Assembly (NCBI RefSeq): GCF_900163665.1
Contig: NZ_FUIA01000019.1
Span: forward strand, 310,001 to 374,000
DNA length: 64,000 nucleotides
Origin: Frigoribacterium sp. JB110
Lineage (GTDB): Bacteria > Actinomycetota > Actinomycetes > Actinomycetales > Microbacteriaceae
Direction: 5' to 3'
The position numbers and the translations under genes are program-made. The notes under the pieces are model-generated. The model was given only the letters and a program-made list of their open reading frames with translations, ran no database searches and was not told where the DNA came from. This document shows positions 1-8,335 of the stretch, in pieces. Position 1 is the first letter of the stretch, and every line of letters starts with the position of its first letter.

Positions 1-592
1 TGACAGCACCTCGCTCTCCGAAGCCGCAGCCCTCCCCCTCGTCGGTTTGACAGCGCTCAAGGCGCTTCGCGATGCTCTGCGTGTCGCGGCGGGCGATCGA
101 GTGCTGGTCGTCGGGGGCAGTGGCGGGGTCGGTTCCACCGCGATCCAGATCGCCGTGGCACTCGGCGCCCGCGTCGATGCCGTTGCGGGATCACGCGGCG
201 ACGTTGCCGAAAGCGCCGGCGCCGAGCACGTCTACGACTATCGATCGACCGCACCTGAGCAGATCTCGGCGCGCTATCACGTCATCCTCGATACGTCAGG
301 TTCCCGTGTCGGGGCGTACCGCGGTCTGCTCACCCGCGCCGGGCGCATCGCCAGCGTGTCGCCGGCCTCCTTCTATGCCGTCATGGCATCCGCCGTCACC
401 CCCGGCCCTCGGATCCGGGTGGTGTCGGCCGGTCCGAACGGCGAGGATCTGCGGTGGCTGGCGCGTGCCGTCGACGACGGTTCGATCCGGCCGATCGTCG
501 CAGGGTCGTACCCCCGCAACCAGGTCGAGGACGCCCACCGGGACAGCGAGTCAGGCCCTTCGGCCGGCAAGCGCGTCGTGACCGCGTCCTGA
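1..592 (+). CDS. Zinc-type alcohol dehydrogenase/quinone oxidoreductase family protein, 5' end outside window
   Basis: C-terminal part of a medium-chain dehydrogenase/reductase that would reduce a quinone or enal with NAD(P)H. The reading frame is open from base 2 (SLSEAAALPLVGLTALKAL), which is the usual run into the Rossmann fold, so the TTG at 47 is internal and the true start lies off the left edge. The nucleotide-binding loop VVGGSGGVGS follows directly. No zinc-ligand cysteines are seen in the visible part, which fits the zinc-free quinone-oxidoreductase branch. The gene converges on the HIT gene, with a long inverted repeat between them. The family is clear; the substrate is not. Confidence 0.85.
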   Translation, partial: DSTSLSEAAALPLVGLTALKALRDALRVAAGDRVLVVGGSGGVGSTAIQIAVALGARVDAVAGSRGDVAESAGAEHVYDYRSTAPEQISARYHVILDTSGSRVGAYRGLLTRAGRIASVSPASFYAVMASAVTPGPRIRVVSAGPNGEDLRWLARAVDDGSIRPIVAGSYPRNQVEDAHRDSESGPSAGKRVVTAS

Positions 593-598
593 TCCGAT

Positions 599-652
599 TG
601 TGGGTGATTTCAGCGGGTATGTGCCCCGTCAGAGTGACAGAAATCGCCCACA
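599..652. terminator. Long inverted repeat between convergent genes, probable bidirectional terminator
   Basis: Arms TGTGGGTGATTTC (599-611) and GAAATCGCCCACA (640-652) pair over 13 positions with one G-T. The 28-base loop begins AGCGGGTATGTGCC. It lies between the stop of the oxidoreductase (592) and the stop of the HIT gene (659). The loop resembles that of the inverted repeat at 33720-33777, although the arms differ. Confidence 0.55.
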
Positions 653-658
653 GACGTC

Positions 659-1216
659 TTACGCGGGCCAGGCGTCGGCGATCGCCTGACGCACGTCTCC
701 GAGCATCTGCGGCAGGGCCTTCGTGCGACCGATGATCGGGAAGAAGTTGGAGTCGGACTGCCACCGCGGCACGATGTGCTGGTGCAGGTGCTCCTCGACG
801 CCGGCGCCGGCGACCTCGCCCTGGTTCATGCCGATGTTGAAGCCGTCGCAGCGCGAGGTCGCGCGCAGCACGCCCATCGCCACCCGTGTCAGGTGCGCGA
901 TCTCGGCGACCTCGTGATCGTTCGCCTCGTCGTACATGCCCACATGCCGGTAAGGGCATACCAGCAGGTGGCCCGAGTTGTACGGGAACAGGTTCAGCAG
1001 CACGTAGGCGTTGTCGCCGCTGTGCACGATCAGGCCGTCCTCGTCCGACTTGCCCGGTGCCGCGCAGAACGGGCACCCGGTCCCCCGGTTGACGTCCGCG
1101 CCCGCCTGGATGTACGCCATCCGGTGCGGCGTCCACAGCCGCTGGAATGCGTCAGGCGTGCCGCCGAACTCGCTCTCCGGCTCGAGCTGGGCGTAGTCGT
1201 CGCGGGGGTCGGTCAC
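659..1216 (-). CDS. HIT domain protein, probable AP4A phosphorylase/hydrolase
   Basis: 185-residue histidine-triad protein expected to cleave dinucleoside polyphosphates such as AP4A, a by-product of aminoacyl-tRNA synthetases. The triad HLHQHIVPRW is at residues 143-152, and a CPFC pair at 48-51 probably forms part of a zinc site. The start codon overlaps the thrS stop by four bases (ATGA at 1213-1216), so translation is coupled. Mycobacterium tuberculosis has the same pairing (thrS followed by the AP4A phosphorylase Rv2613c), which supports the specific call. Phosphorylase versus hydrolase activity cannot be told from sequence alone. Confidence 0.88.
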   Translation of the reverse strand: MTDPRDDYAQLEPESEFGGTPDAFQRLWTPHRMAYIQAGADVNRGTGCPFCAAPGKSDEDGLIVHSGDNAYVLLNLFPYNSGHLLVCPYRHVGMYDEANDHEVAEIAHLTRVAMGVLRATSRCDGFNIGMNQGEVAGAGVEEHLHQHIVPRWQSDSNFFPIIGRTKALPQMLGDVRQAIADAWPA

Positions 1217-3201
1217 ACGGTCTCCTGCACGGCGTCGGCCTCGCTCAGCACGAGCTGCTTCCGTTCGATCAGCCCGCCGATCAGCGTGACGGCTTCGTCG
1301 AGGGGGATGCCGTTGCGCTGCGATCCGTCGCGGAACCGGAACGACACGGTGCCGGCCGAGCGGTCCTGCTCACCGGCGATCATGATCACCGGCACCTTCT
1401 GCGTCGTGTGCGTGCGGATCTTCTTCGGCATCCGATCATCGGAGTGGTCGACCTCGACTCGCACACCGGCCGCACGGAACTTCTCGGCTGCATCGTTCAG
1501 GTAGTCGCCGTACTCGTCGGCGACCGGGACGCCCATGATCTGCAGCGGCGCGAGCCAGAGCGGGAAGTCTCCCGCGTAGTGCTCGAGCAGGATGGCGAAG
1601 AAGCGCTCGATCGAGCCGAACAGCGCGCGGTGGATCATGATCGGGCGCTGCTTCGAACCGTCGGCCGCCGCGTACTCCAGGTCGAAGCGCTCCGGCAGGT
1701 TCGGGTCTACCTGCACGGTCGACAGCTGCCAGACGCGGCCGAGTGCGTCGCGGGTCTTGAGGTCGATCTTCGGACCATAGAACGCGGCTTCTCCTGGCAC
1801 CTCGGTCAGCTTGAGCCCGCTGGAGACGGCGACATTGCGGAGGGCGTTCGTCGAGTCCTCCCAGAACTCCTCGGAACCGATCCATTTCGACTTCTCGCCG
1901 TCGCGCATCGACAGCTCGAGCTCGAAATCGCTCAGGCCGAAGTCGCGCAGCATCGAGATGATGAACTCGAGAACCTTGGTGACCTCGCCCTCGAGCTGGT
2001 CGTGCGTCACGAACAGGTGCGAATCGTCCTGCGTGAACCCGCGCACGCGCGTGAGCCCATGCAGCGCTCCGGAGAGCTCGTTGCGGTACACGGTGCCGTT
2101 CTCGGCGAACCGCAGCGGCAGATCCCGGTAGCTGCGCGCGCGTTCCTTGTAGATGAGGATATGCATCGGGCAGTTCATCGGCTTCAGGTAGTAGTCCGAG
2201 CCCTGCTTGGTGATGTGGCCGTCCTCGTCGCGCTCCTCGTCCATCCGGATCGGCGGCCAGATGCCATCGGCATAGGTGGTGAGGTGCCCTGAGACGTTGA
2301 AGAGGTCGCTCTTGGCGATGTGCGGCGTGTAGACGTACGTGTAGCCGCCCTCGATGTGGCGCTTGCGGGCGTGCTGCTCCATCTCCCCGCGGATGACGCC
2401 GCCGCGCGGATGCCAGACCGACAGGCCCGAGCCGATCTCGTCGGGGAAGGAGAACAGGTCGAGCTCACGGCCGAGCTTGCGGTGGTCGCGCTTGGCGGCC
2501 TCGGCGAGGCGGTCCTTGTACGCGACCAGATCGTCCTTGCTCGCCCACGCGGTGCCGTAGATGCGCTGCAGCTGCGGGTTGCTCTCGTTGCCTCGCCAGT
2601 ACGCACCGGCGATGCGCAGCAGGTCCCAGCCGTTCGCGACCATACGCGTCGACGGCACGTGCGGGCCGCGGCAGAGGTCGCCCCACACCGTCTCGCCCGT
2701 CTTCGGGTCGACGTTGTCATAGATGGTCAGTTCGCCCGCACCGACCTCGACGCTCGCGCCCTCTGCGGCTTCCTTCTTGCCGCCCTTGAGGTCGATCAGC
2801 TCGAGCTTGAACGGCTCGTCCTTCAGTTCTGCGCGGCCCTCATCGTCGGTGATCGAGCGGCGGACGAACCGCTGCCCGGCCTTGACGATCCGCTGCATCT
2901 CCTTCTTGATCGCCTTGAGATCATCCGGAGTGAACGGCTCATCGACCTGGAAGTCGTAGTAGAAGCCGTCGGTGATGAACGGCCCGATGCCGAGCTTGGC
3001 TGCCGGGTCGATGCGCTGCACGGCCTGCGCGAGCACGTGCGCCGTCGAGTGGCGCAGGATGTTCAGGCCGTCCTCGCTGTCGATCGTGACCGACTCGGTC
3101 GTCTGCGTGTCCGTGACCTCCGCGGCGAGGTCGGTGAGCGTGCCGTCGACGCGCATGGCGACGACGTTCTTTTCGGGGAACAGATCGAATCCTGTGGTCA
3201 C
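1213..3201 (-). CDS. thrS: Threonyl-tRNA synthetase
   Basis: 662-residue class II synthetase that charges tRNA-Thr in the cytoplasm. A short TGS-like N-terminus leads into the editing domain (RHSTAHVLAQAV near residue 52). The catalytic core carries LKPMNCPMH and RYRDLPLRFAE-type motif 2 sequence, and a C-terminal anticodon-binding domain follows. The GTG start at 3201 is the only one that keeps the short TGS segment, but its ribosome binding site is weak. It heads a two-gene unit with the HIT gene. No T-box is seen upstream. Confidence 0.97.
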   Translation of the reverse strand: MTTGFDLFPEKNVVAMRVDGTLTDLAAEVTDTQTTESVTIDSEDGLNILRHSTAHVLAQAVQRIDPAAKLGIGPFITDGFYYDFQVDEPFTPDDLKAIKKEMQRIVKAGQRFVRRSITDDEGRAELKDEPFKLELIDLKGGKKEAAEGASVEVGAGELTIYDNVDPKTGETVWGDLCRGPHVPSTRMVANGWDLLRIAGAYWRGNESNPQLQRIYGTAWASKDDLVAYKDRLAEAAKRDHRKLGRELDLFSFPDEIGSGLSVWHPRGGVIRGEMEQHARKRHIEGGYTYVYTPHIAKSDLFNVSGHLTTYADGIWPPIRMDEERDEDGHITKQGSDYYLKPMNCPMHILIYKERARSYRDLPLRFAENGTVYRNELSGALHGLTRVRGFTQDDSHLFVTHDQLEGEVTKVLEFIISMLRDFGLSDFELELSMRDGEKSKWIGSEEFWEDSTNALRNVAVSSGLKLTEVPGEAAFYGPKIDLKTRDALGRVWQLSTVQVDPNLPERFDLEYAAADGSKQRPIMIHRALFGSIERFFAILLEHYAGDFPLWLAPLQIMGVPVADEYGDYLNDAAEKFRAAGVRVEVDHSDDRMPKKIRTHTTQKVPVIMIAGEQDRSAGTVSFRFRDGSQRNGIPLDEAVTLIGGLIERKQLVLSEADAVQETV

Positions 3202-3363
3202 CAGACGATTCTACGAGCCATCGCCTGCAGTCACGAACTCGATGCCGTGCGCCTGCAATCGCTGAGCGGCTTGCGGGTGGTGTGATGGCAAGGCGGAAGA
3301 GGGAGACGGGCCGCGCGCCCGCTGACCGATGACAACACAGCCAGCGCGCTGCCCGCAGGCCGC

Positions 3364-3747
3364 TCAGGTGCCTGGCAGGGTCCTGCCGAACATCGTCGCC
3401 GTATCACGTGCGCTCGGCGTTCCTGCGTCGAGGTCGGCCCCGGCTTCGATCAGCCGACCGACGACATCGTCGTACCCCTTGAACACGGCGCCCGCGACAG
3501 GCGCCTGGCCACGGTCGTTGAGTGCGTTCACATCGGCATCGCGCTCGATGAGTCCCGCGACCAGCTCTGCATGACCGTTGTAGGCGGCGAGCATCAGCAG
3601 CGTGTCGCCCAGCGAATTCGTCAGGTCCGCATCGACGCCCTGGTCGATGTACGCGAGCAGCTGCGCGTCGCCCTCGCGGGCGAGGTCGAACATCCGGTTA
3701 CCGAACTCGACCACCTCGTCAGGCAGTTCCTCCGTCATGGCACCCAT
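3364..3747 (-). CDS. Ankyrin repeat protein
   Basis: 127-residue protein made almost entirely of ankyrin repeats. At least three helix-loop-helix units are visible, with signatures such as GDTLLMLAAYNGHAELV and GQAPVAGAVFKGYDDVV. Such proteins mediate protein-protein contacts, and the partner is unknown. There is no signal peptide or membrane segment. ATG codons at 3747 and 3738 are both possible starts. It is divergent from the Cys/Met-rich gene. Confidence 0.85.
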   Translation of the reverse strand: MGAMTEELPDEVVEFGNRMFDLAREGDAQLLAYIDQGVDADLTNSLGDTLLMLAAYNGHAELVAGLIERDADVNALNDRGQAPVAGAVFKGYDDVVGRLIEAGADLDAGTPSARDTATMFGRTLPGT

Positions 3748-3848
3748 GCTATCGAGCCCGCCGGTGGATTGTCGTCACCGGCGGGCGTACTCTGGCCGCA
3801 GGCGGGCGACCCGCCCGTTTTCGGATGAGCAGAACGGACGGTTGTGAG

Positions 3849-4247
3849 ATGGACGCGATGATGATGGACACGGCCTCCCCGAGCATGAAGATGCCGGGCA
3901 TGGAGACCATGGACATGGCGATGATGCAGGCGTGCATGGACGCGTGCTCCGCCTGCGAACAGGCGTGCACGGTGTGCTCGACCCAGGGCATGGACTGCGC
4001 ACCCGCCTGCATGAACACCGCCGACATGTGCAACACGATGATGCGGAGCATGATGCGCATGCAGGGCATGACGCCCGCGGCGATGATGTCGATGCTCGAC
4101 GCGTGCATGGCGATGTGCCAGGTGGGCATGGACTCCTGTATGGAGCACGCGGAGACCAGCGACGTGTGCCGGATGTGCGCTCAGGCGTGCAAGGCGTGCA
4201 TGGACGCGTGCATGCAGATGCGCGAGTCGATGATGGCGTCCGCCTGA
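3849..4247 (+). CDS. Cys/Met-rich four-helix-bundle copper storage-like protein (Csp/DUF326 family)
   Basis: A 132-residue protein with 16 Cys and 34 Met, spaced as CxxxC pairs along predicted helices (for example ACMDACSACEQACTVC). This is the layout of the Csp copper-storage family, in which a four-helix bundle is lined with Cys thiolates that bind many Cu(I) ions. No signal peptide is visible, suggesting a cytosolic form. An upstream in-frame ATG at 3825 would add eight residues, but the Met-rich start at 3849 looks more like the family. The antisense strand encodes a spurious His-rich frame because ATG reads CAT in reverse. Copper binding is inferred, not shown. Confidence 0.85.
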   Translation: MDAMMMDTASPSMKMPGMETMDMAMMQACMDACSACEQACTVCSTQGMDCAPACMNTADMCNTMMRSMMRMQGMTPAAMMSMLDACMAMCQVGMDSCMEHAETSDVCRMCAQACKACMDACMQMRESMMASA

Positions 4248-4257
4248 GCTCTGCCGT

Positions 4258-4602
4258 TCAGCTCAGCGGCGCCACGTTGTACTGCGCGCGTCCGACCGCC
4301 AGCACGTCGTAGTCCAGGTGCAGGGCGACGGGCGTGCCCTCCGCGATGTCCACAGACCCTGCGTGCCAGACGGTGCGCGTGGCACCGGTGAGCTCGCGCA
4401 GTCCGATCGTGCCCTCGACGCTGTCGATCTCCGCCACGATGGCGTCGGCCCAGCGGGTCGGCGTCGCCGATGCCAGACGCGCCTGAATCAGGTGCAGCGA
4501 ATGACCGGGAGCGAGCGAGGAGCACGTGCCACCGTGCGCGCACATGCACACCGCACGCTCCGTCACCTCGACGGGCGAAAGATGCGAAAGCGGCGTGTTC
4601 AC
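4258..4602 (-). CDS. Conserved hypothetical protein
   Basis: 114 residues from a GTG start with a good GAGGAG site five bases upstream. An N-terminal Cys cluster (AVCMCAHGGTC, residues 18-28) could bind metal. The rest looks like a small beta-rich domain. The stop lies ten bases from the end of the convergent copper-storage-like gene, so a shared role in metal handling is possible but unproven. I do not recognise the family. Confidence 0.7.
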   Translation of the reverse strand: MNTPLSHLSPVEVTERAVCMCAHGGTCSSLAPGHSLHLIQARLASATPTRWADAIVAEIDSVEGTIGLRELTGATRTVWHAGSVDIAEGTPVALHLDYDVLAVGRAQYNVAPLS

Positions 4603-4697
4603 GGGGGCTCCTCACGGTTGGATGATCCGAGGTTACGTGCGCTGCCTCCCGTGCGTCATCTCACCCGAAACACGACGCAACACTGCGCCTGACACGA

Positions 4698-4725
4698 CGA
4701 AGCCCCCGACGCGTCGGGGGCTTCG
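4698..4725 (-). terminator. Terminator hairpin after tRNA-Gly
   Basis: A perfect 28-base palindrome (CGAAGCCCCCGACG and its complement) sits six bases past the 3' end of the minus-strand tRNA-Gly. There is no T run, as is common in this group. Confidence 0.7.
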
Positions 4726-4731
4726 AACGAG

Positions 4732-4804
4732 AGCGGATGACGAGACTCGAACTCGCGACCCTCACCTTGGCAAGGTGATGCGCTACCAACTGCGCTACAT
4801 CCGC
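4732..4804 (-). tRNA. tRNA-Gly (GCC), copy 2
   Basis: 73-base cloverleaf with acceptor stem GCGGATG/CATCCGC, anticodon loop CTTGCCAA giving GCC, and T-loop GTTCGAGTC. It is identical over its full length to the copy at 5091-5163. It is the last gene of a minus-strand tRNA cluster, and CCA is not encoded. Confidence 0.97.
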
Positions 4805-4822
4805 ATGGGAACTCGTGCTCCG

Positions 4823-4860
4823 GACGACAAATCCCCGGCAGAACCGGGGATCAAGTCGTC
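4823..4860 (-). terminator. Hairpin between tRNA-Val and tRNA-Gly
   Basis: Inner stem ATCCCCGG/CCGGGGAT (4831-4851) and outer stem GACGAC/GTCGTC (4823-4860) lie just past tRNA-Val on the minus strand. This could end the Gly-Cys-Val transcript or serve as a processing site. Confidence 0.4.
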
Positions 4861-4861
4861 G

Positions 4862-4933
4862 TGCGCGATACTGGGATCGAACCAGTGACCTCTTCCGTGT
4901 CAGGGAAGCGCGCTACCGCTGCGCTAATCGCGC
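4862..4933 (-). tRNA. tRNA-Val (GAC)
   Basis: 72-base cloverleaf with acceptor GCGCGAT/ATCGCGC, anticodon loop giving GAC, and T-loop GTTCGATCC. Second to last in the four-tRNA cluster. Confidence 0.97.
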
Positions 4934-4962
4934 CTGTGAAGGCTGTTCAGTTGAAAGAGTGG

Positions 4963-5033
4963 AGGTGGCGACGGGATTCGAACCCGTGTAAACGGCTTTG
5001 CAGGCCGGTGCCTAGCCTCTCGGCCACGCCACC
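4963..5033 (-). tRNA. tRNA-Cys (GCA)
   Basis: 71-base cloverleaf with acceptor GGTGGCG/CGCCACC, anticodon loop CTGCAAA giving GCA, and T-loop GTTCGAATC. It lies between tRNA-Gly and tRNA-Val. Confidence 0.97.
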
Positions 5034-5090
5034 GCGGGGGGATCGATGACCCGCGTGCCGATTCCCTCCGAAGAGGAAGCCTGACACTCG

Positions 5091-5163
5091 AGCGGATGAC
5101 GAGACTCGAACTCGCGACCCTCACCTTGGCAAGGTGATGCGCTACCAACTGCGCTACATCCGC
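5091..5163 (-). tRNA. tRNA-Gly (GCC), copy 1
   Basis: 73 bases, identical to the copy at 4732-4804. First gene of the minus-strand cluster Gly-Cys-Val-Gly. The sequence just upstream on this strand (5200-5215, AAACTATACG read on plus) is AT-rich and is the likely promoter. Confidence 0.97.
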
Positions 5164-5396
5164 ATCGCCGTCCGGTTCGTTTCCTCGCCGGCGACTCATA
5201 AAACTATACGCACTCGCGTCGTCTTCGCCAAACCGAGCGGGCCACCGGGCGCGTCACGCGCCGTTCCGCGGACGTTCACCGCTCTGCCTCGATTCCGAGC
5301 GGTTCCGACCCGATCTCTTCGCGGGCGATCGTGCGTTCCCGGCCAGGCTGGCGCAAGATGGAGTGACGACAGAGCCACCGACGAGAAGAGACCGGA

Positions 5397-6395
5397 ATGA
5401 GCAACGAAGAGCACGACCCGCTGGTTCAGGTCCTCGACGCCGGTGAGCCGTGCACCGACGTCGAAGTGCTTGAGCCGAGGTCCGTTCCCCTGGGCGGGCC
5501 GCGCGCGATGCCGGTGTCGCGCACACTTCCGCAGCGCCGCCGCTCGCTCGTCGGTTCGTGGTGCTTCGTCGACCACTACGGCCCGGACGATGTCTCGCGC
5601 ACCGGCGGCATGCACGTGCCGCGACACCCGCACACCGGGCTCGCGACCGTCTCGTGGCTGTTCTCCGGCCGCGTCGATCACCTCGATTCCGGCGGGAACG
5701 CCGCCACGGTCCGGCCGGGCGAGCTGAATCTGATGATCGCGGGCCGCGGCATCACGCATCAGGAGATCTCCACGCCTGACACGACCGTCCTGCACGGCGT
5801 GCAGCTCTGGTACGCGCTGCCGGAGGCGACGCGCTTCGGCGAGAACCACTTCGAGCACTACCCGCCGCCCCCGGTGACGACGATGCCCGGGGTGACCGCT
5901 CGCGTCTTCATCGGGTCGCTGGCCGGCTCGGTCTCCCCCGTCGAGACCCGCACGCCCGATCTGCTCGGTGCCGAGCTGATCCTCTCCCCCGATGCCGACG
6001 TCACGCTCGAGGTGCGCACCGATTTCGAGCTCGCCGTGCTCGCCGAGACCGGCGACATCCGCGTCAACGGCACCCGCACGGCGCAGCACGGGCTGGCCTA
6101 CGTTCCTGCGGGGTCCGACTCCCTCCGACTCTCGGCAGGAAGCTCGGGAGCGCGCGCCGTGCTGCTGGGCGGTGTGCCGCTCGGCGAACGGATCGTGATG
6201 TGGTGGAACTTCGTCGGCCGCACGCACGAGGAGATCGAGGAGTTCCGGCGTCGGTACCAGGGTGAGCTCGGCTTCGAGCCCGTGCACACAGACGATGCCG
6301 GCACTCCCCCGCTGTTCGGCGACTTCCCGCCGGAGCAGCCGGCGCCGCTTCCCGCACCGGCCCTGCCGAACGCCCGTCTGCGTCCGCGAGAGTAG
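5397..6395 (+). CDS. Pirin family protein
   Basis: 332-residue bicupin. The N-terminal cupin carries the pirin metal ligands in HVPRHPHTGLATVSW and GELNLMIAGRGITHQE, followed by the C-terminal pirin domain. Pirins bind iron; some act as quercetin dioxygenases, others as redox-sensing partners. The N-terminal extension of about 40 residues is slightly longer than in short pirins. The gene stands alone and converges on the thioesterase gene. The exact activity cannot be assigned. Confidence 0.92.
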   Translation: MSNEEHDPLVQVLDAGEPCTDVEVLEPRSVPLGGPRAMPVSRTLPQRRRSLVGSWCFVDHYGPDDVSRTGGMHVPRHPHTGLATVSWLFSGRVDHLDSGGNAATVRPGELNLMIAGRGITHQEISTPDTTVLHGVQLWYALPEATRFGENHFEHYPPPPVTTMPGVTARVFIGSLAGSVSPVETRTPDLLGAELILSPDADVTLEVRTDFELAVLAETGDIRVNGTRTAQHGLAYVPAGSDSLRLSAGSSGARAVLLGGVPLGERIVMWWNFVGRTHEEIEEFRRRYQGELGFEPVHTDDAGTPPLFGDFPPEQPAPLPAPALPNARLRPRE

Positions 6396-6444
6396 CCTCA
6401 GCCGACGCGAGACCGTGACCTGGGCGCCCGTCGCACGACGTCGG

Positions 6445-6867
6445 TCAGCTCTCGCCGCGGAACATCGCCGCGACCTCTTCGGGGATCGGTGCGCCGCGCA
6501 GCCCCCGCTCCGTGTCGTGCACCGTCCACACGCGCGTCTCGAACCCCTCGACCCGCACCTCCCCGTCCTTGGTGAGTGTGTGCCTGATCTGGAAGCTCTT
6601 GGTGCCGAGTTCGACGATCTCACTGGTGATCTCGACGTCATCGCCGTAGCTGCACGGCGCTCTGAAGGTGGCTTTCGTCTCGACCAGCGGACATCCGGCT
6701 CCGCCATGGGCGGCGAGCATCTCCTGTTTCGGCATCCCTGTGGCTTCGTAGAGCATGGTGGTGCCGTGGTCGAACCAGCGGAAGAACTGCGGGTTGAACA
6801 CGATTCCCGCCGGATCGCAGTCGCCCCATTCGACCCGCCTGAAGAGAGTGCTCTTCAACATCTGCAT
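6445..6867 (-). CDS. 4-hydroxybenzoyl-CoA thioesterase-like (4HBT hot-dog fold) acyl-CoA thioesterase
   Basis: 140 residues from the ATG at 6867, which has GGAAAGG upstream; longer versions of the frame start in non-coding sequence. EWGDCDPAGIVF (residues 13-24) contains the catalytic Asp of the Pseudomonas-type 4HBT enzymes, which hydrolyse aromatic acyl-CoA esters. It is divergent from the thiolase gene across a 205-base spacer likely to hold both promoters. The pairing suggests catabolism of an acyl- or aroyl-CoA, but the substrate is not determined. Confidence 0.85.
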   Translation of the reverse strand: MQMLKSTLFRRVEWGDCDPAGIVFNPQFFRWFDHGTTMLYEATGMPKQEMLAAHGGAGCPLVETKATFRAPCSYGDDVEITSEIVELGTKSFQIRHTLTKDGEVRVEGFETRVWTVHDTERGLRGAPIPEEVAAMFRGES

Positions 6868-7072
6868 CGCCTTTCCACCTGCATCGACGGGCAGCGAGCC
6901 CTGCGTCCCTGTCGCCGATGACACGTCCGCTCGGCCGGACACCCCGGCTCGCCTCTGATTCTCCCACCGCAGCCCGCACGCGCGCCGCTTCATCCCGTTG
7001 AAAGGAATCCCGCCCCATTCCGCTCTCACGGAGGCAGGATGGAAGGAACACGCTATCGATGGAGATGCACGC

Positions 7073-8260
7073 ATGAGTTTCTCGAACGCCTACATTCCGC
7101 TCAACCACATCTGGTCGACGCCGTTCGCGAAATGGCAGGGCACGCTCGCCGAGGTCAACTCGCTCGACCTCGCCGTGGAGACCACGCGCTCCGCCCTCGC
7201 CGCACGCGGCACGGCCACGGATCGCTTCACTCACTGGGCACTCGGCCAGACCGTGATCCAGAAGGGCACATTCTTCGGCGTCACGACGGTTTCCCGGCGT
7301 CTGGACGCCGGGAAGTACGCCGGCCCGTGGATCAACCGCGCCTGCGCGACGTCCGCCGCAGTCATCGACCATCTCGCCGCGCAGGTCGAACTGGGACGCC
7401 ACAGCGCGACTCTCGGCGTGCTCTCCGATCGCACCAGCAACGCCCCGCTTGTGCTCTGGCCGACCACGAAGGGGCCAGGCGGCGCCCCGCAGCAGCAGCA
7501 TTGGATGCTCGACAGCTTCGCGAACGACCCGACGACCGGCCATGGCATGCTGGCCACGGCCGAGTTCACGGCGTCCGACGGCGGATTCACACGTGAACAG
7601 GCCGACGACCTCACGCTGCTGCGCTACGAGCAGTACCAGCGCTCGCTGGCGAACGATCGCGCATTCCAGCGGCGCTTCATGATCGATGTCCGCATCCCGG
7701 ATCGCCGAGGCGAGATCGTCCTGACGGAAGACGAAGGCGTGTTCCCCACCACCCGCGACGGACTGGCGAGACTGCGGCCGGTGAACCGCGACGGCATCGT
7801 CACATTCGGCTCGCAGACGCACCCCGCCGATGCGGCGGCTGGCGTCGTGGTCGCGAACCACGACGTCGCGCGCGAACTCGACGACGAGGCGCAGGTGCAG
7901 ATCTGCGGAACGGGTTTCGCCCGCGACGAGCCGGCCAGAATGCCGAAGGCCCCCGTCGGCGCCGCTCGCGCCGCGCTCGACGATGCCGGCCTCGAACTCG
8001 ACCAGGTCGATCTCGTCACCACGCACAATCCCTTCGTCGTCAACGATCTGTGGTTCATCCGCGCGACCGGGTACGACCAGGAACGGATGAACGTGTACGG
8101 CTCATCGCTGATCTACGGTCACCCGCAGGGTCCGACCGGAGCGCGCTCGATCGCCGAGCTCGCGCACGCGCTGCGCGAGCGGGGAGGCGGGTACGGGCTG
8201 TTCACCGGCTGCGCCGCGGGCGACGACGCGGGTGCCGTCGTGATCAGAGTCGACGGCTGA
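7073..8260 (+). CDS. Thiolase family protein (acyl-CoA acyltransferase-like)
   Basis: 395 residues from the ATG at 7073, with GGAG eight bases upstream. The nucleophile Cys is C91 in NRACATSAAV, HNPF (318-321) sits where classical thiolases have NEAF, GHPQGPTGAR follows at 349-358, and the second Cys is C380 in FTGCAAGDDAG. The enzyme would cleave or form a 3-ketoacyl-CoA. HNPF places it among the divergent thiolases rather than the housekeeping biosynthetic type. It neighbours a thioesterase and a LigM-like demethylase, so a role in side-chain or aromatic degradation is plausible. Confidence 0.88.
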   Translation: MSFSNAYIPLNHIWSTPFAKWQGTLAEVNSLDLAVETTRSALAARGTATDRFTHWALGQTVIQKGTFFGVTTVSRRLDAGKYAGPWINRACATSAAVIDHLAAQVELGRHSATLGVLSDRTSNAPLVLWPTTKGPGGAPQQQHWMLDSFANDPTTGHGMLATAEFTASDGGFTREQADDLTLLRYEQYQRSLANDRAFQRRFMIDVRIPDRRGEIVLTEDEGVFPTTRDGLARLRPVNRDGIVTFGSQTHPADAAAGVVVANHDVARELDDEAQVQICGTGFARDEPARMPKAPVGAARAALDDAGLELDQVDLVTTHNPFVVNDLWFIRATGYDQERMNVYGSSLIYGHPQGPTGARSIAELAHALRERGGGYGLFTGCAAGDDAGAVVIRVDG

Positions 8261-8275
8261 GGCTCTGACAGCCGA

Positions 8276-8310
8276 AGGCGGGGTGCGCTCCGACGGAACG
8301 CACCCCGCCT
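8276..8310. terminator. Bidirectional terminator between thiolase and O-demethylase genes
   Basis: 12-bp perfect stem AGGCGGGGTGCG/CGCACCCCGCCT with an 11-base loop, midway between two convergent stop codons. Confidence 0.8.
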
Positions 8311-8335
8311 CATCCGGAGTCTGACGAGTCGCTGC

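Noticed and set aside
3735..4148. His-rich minus-strand frame
   Set aside because: It is the antisense of the Met-rich copper-storage-like gene; ATG on one strand reads CAT on the other.
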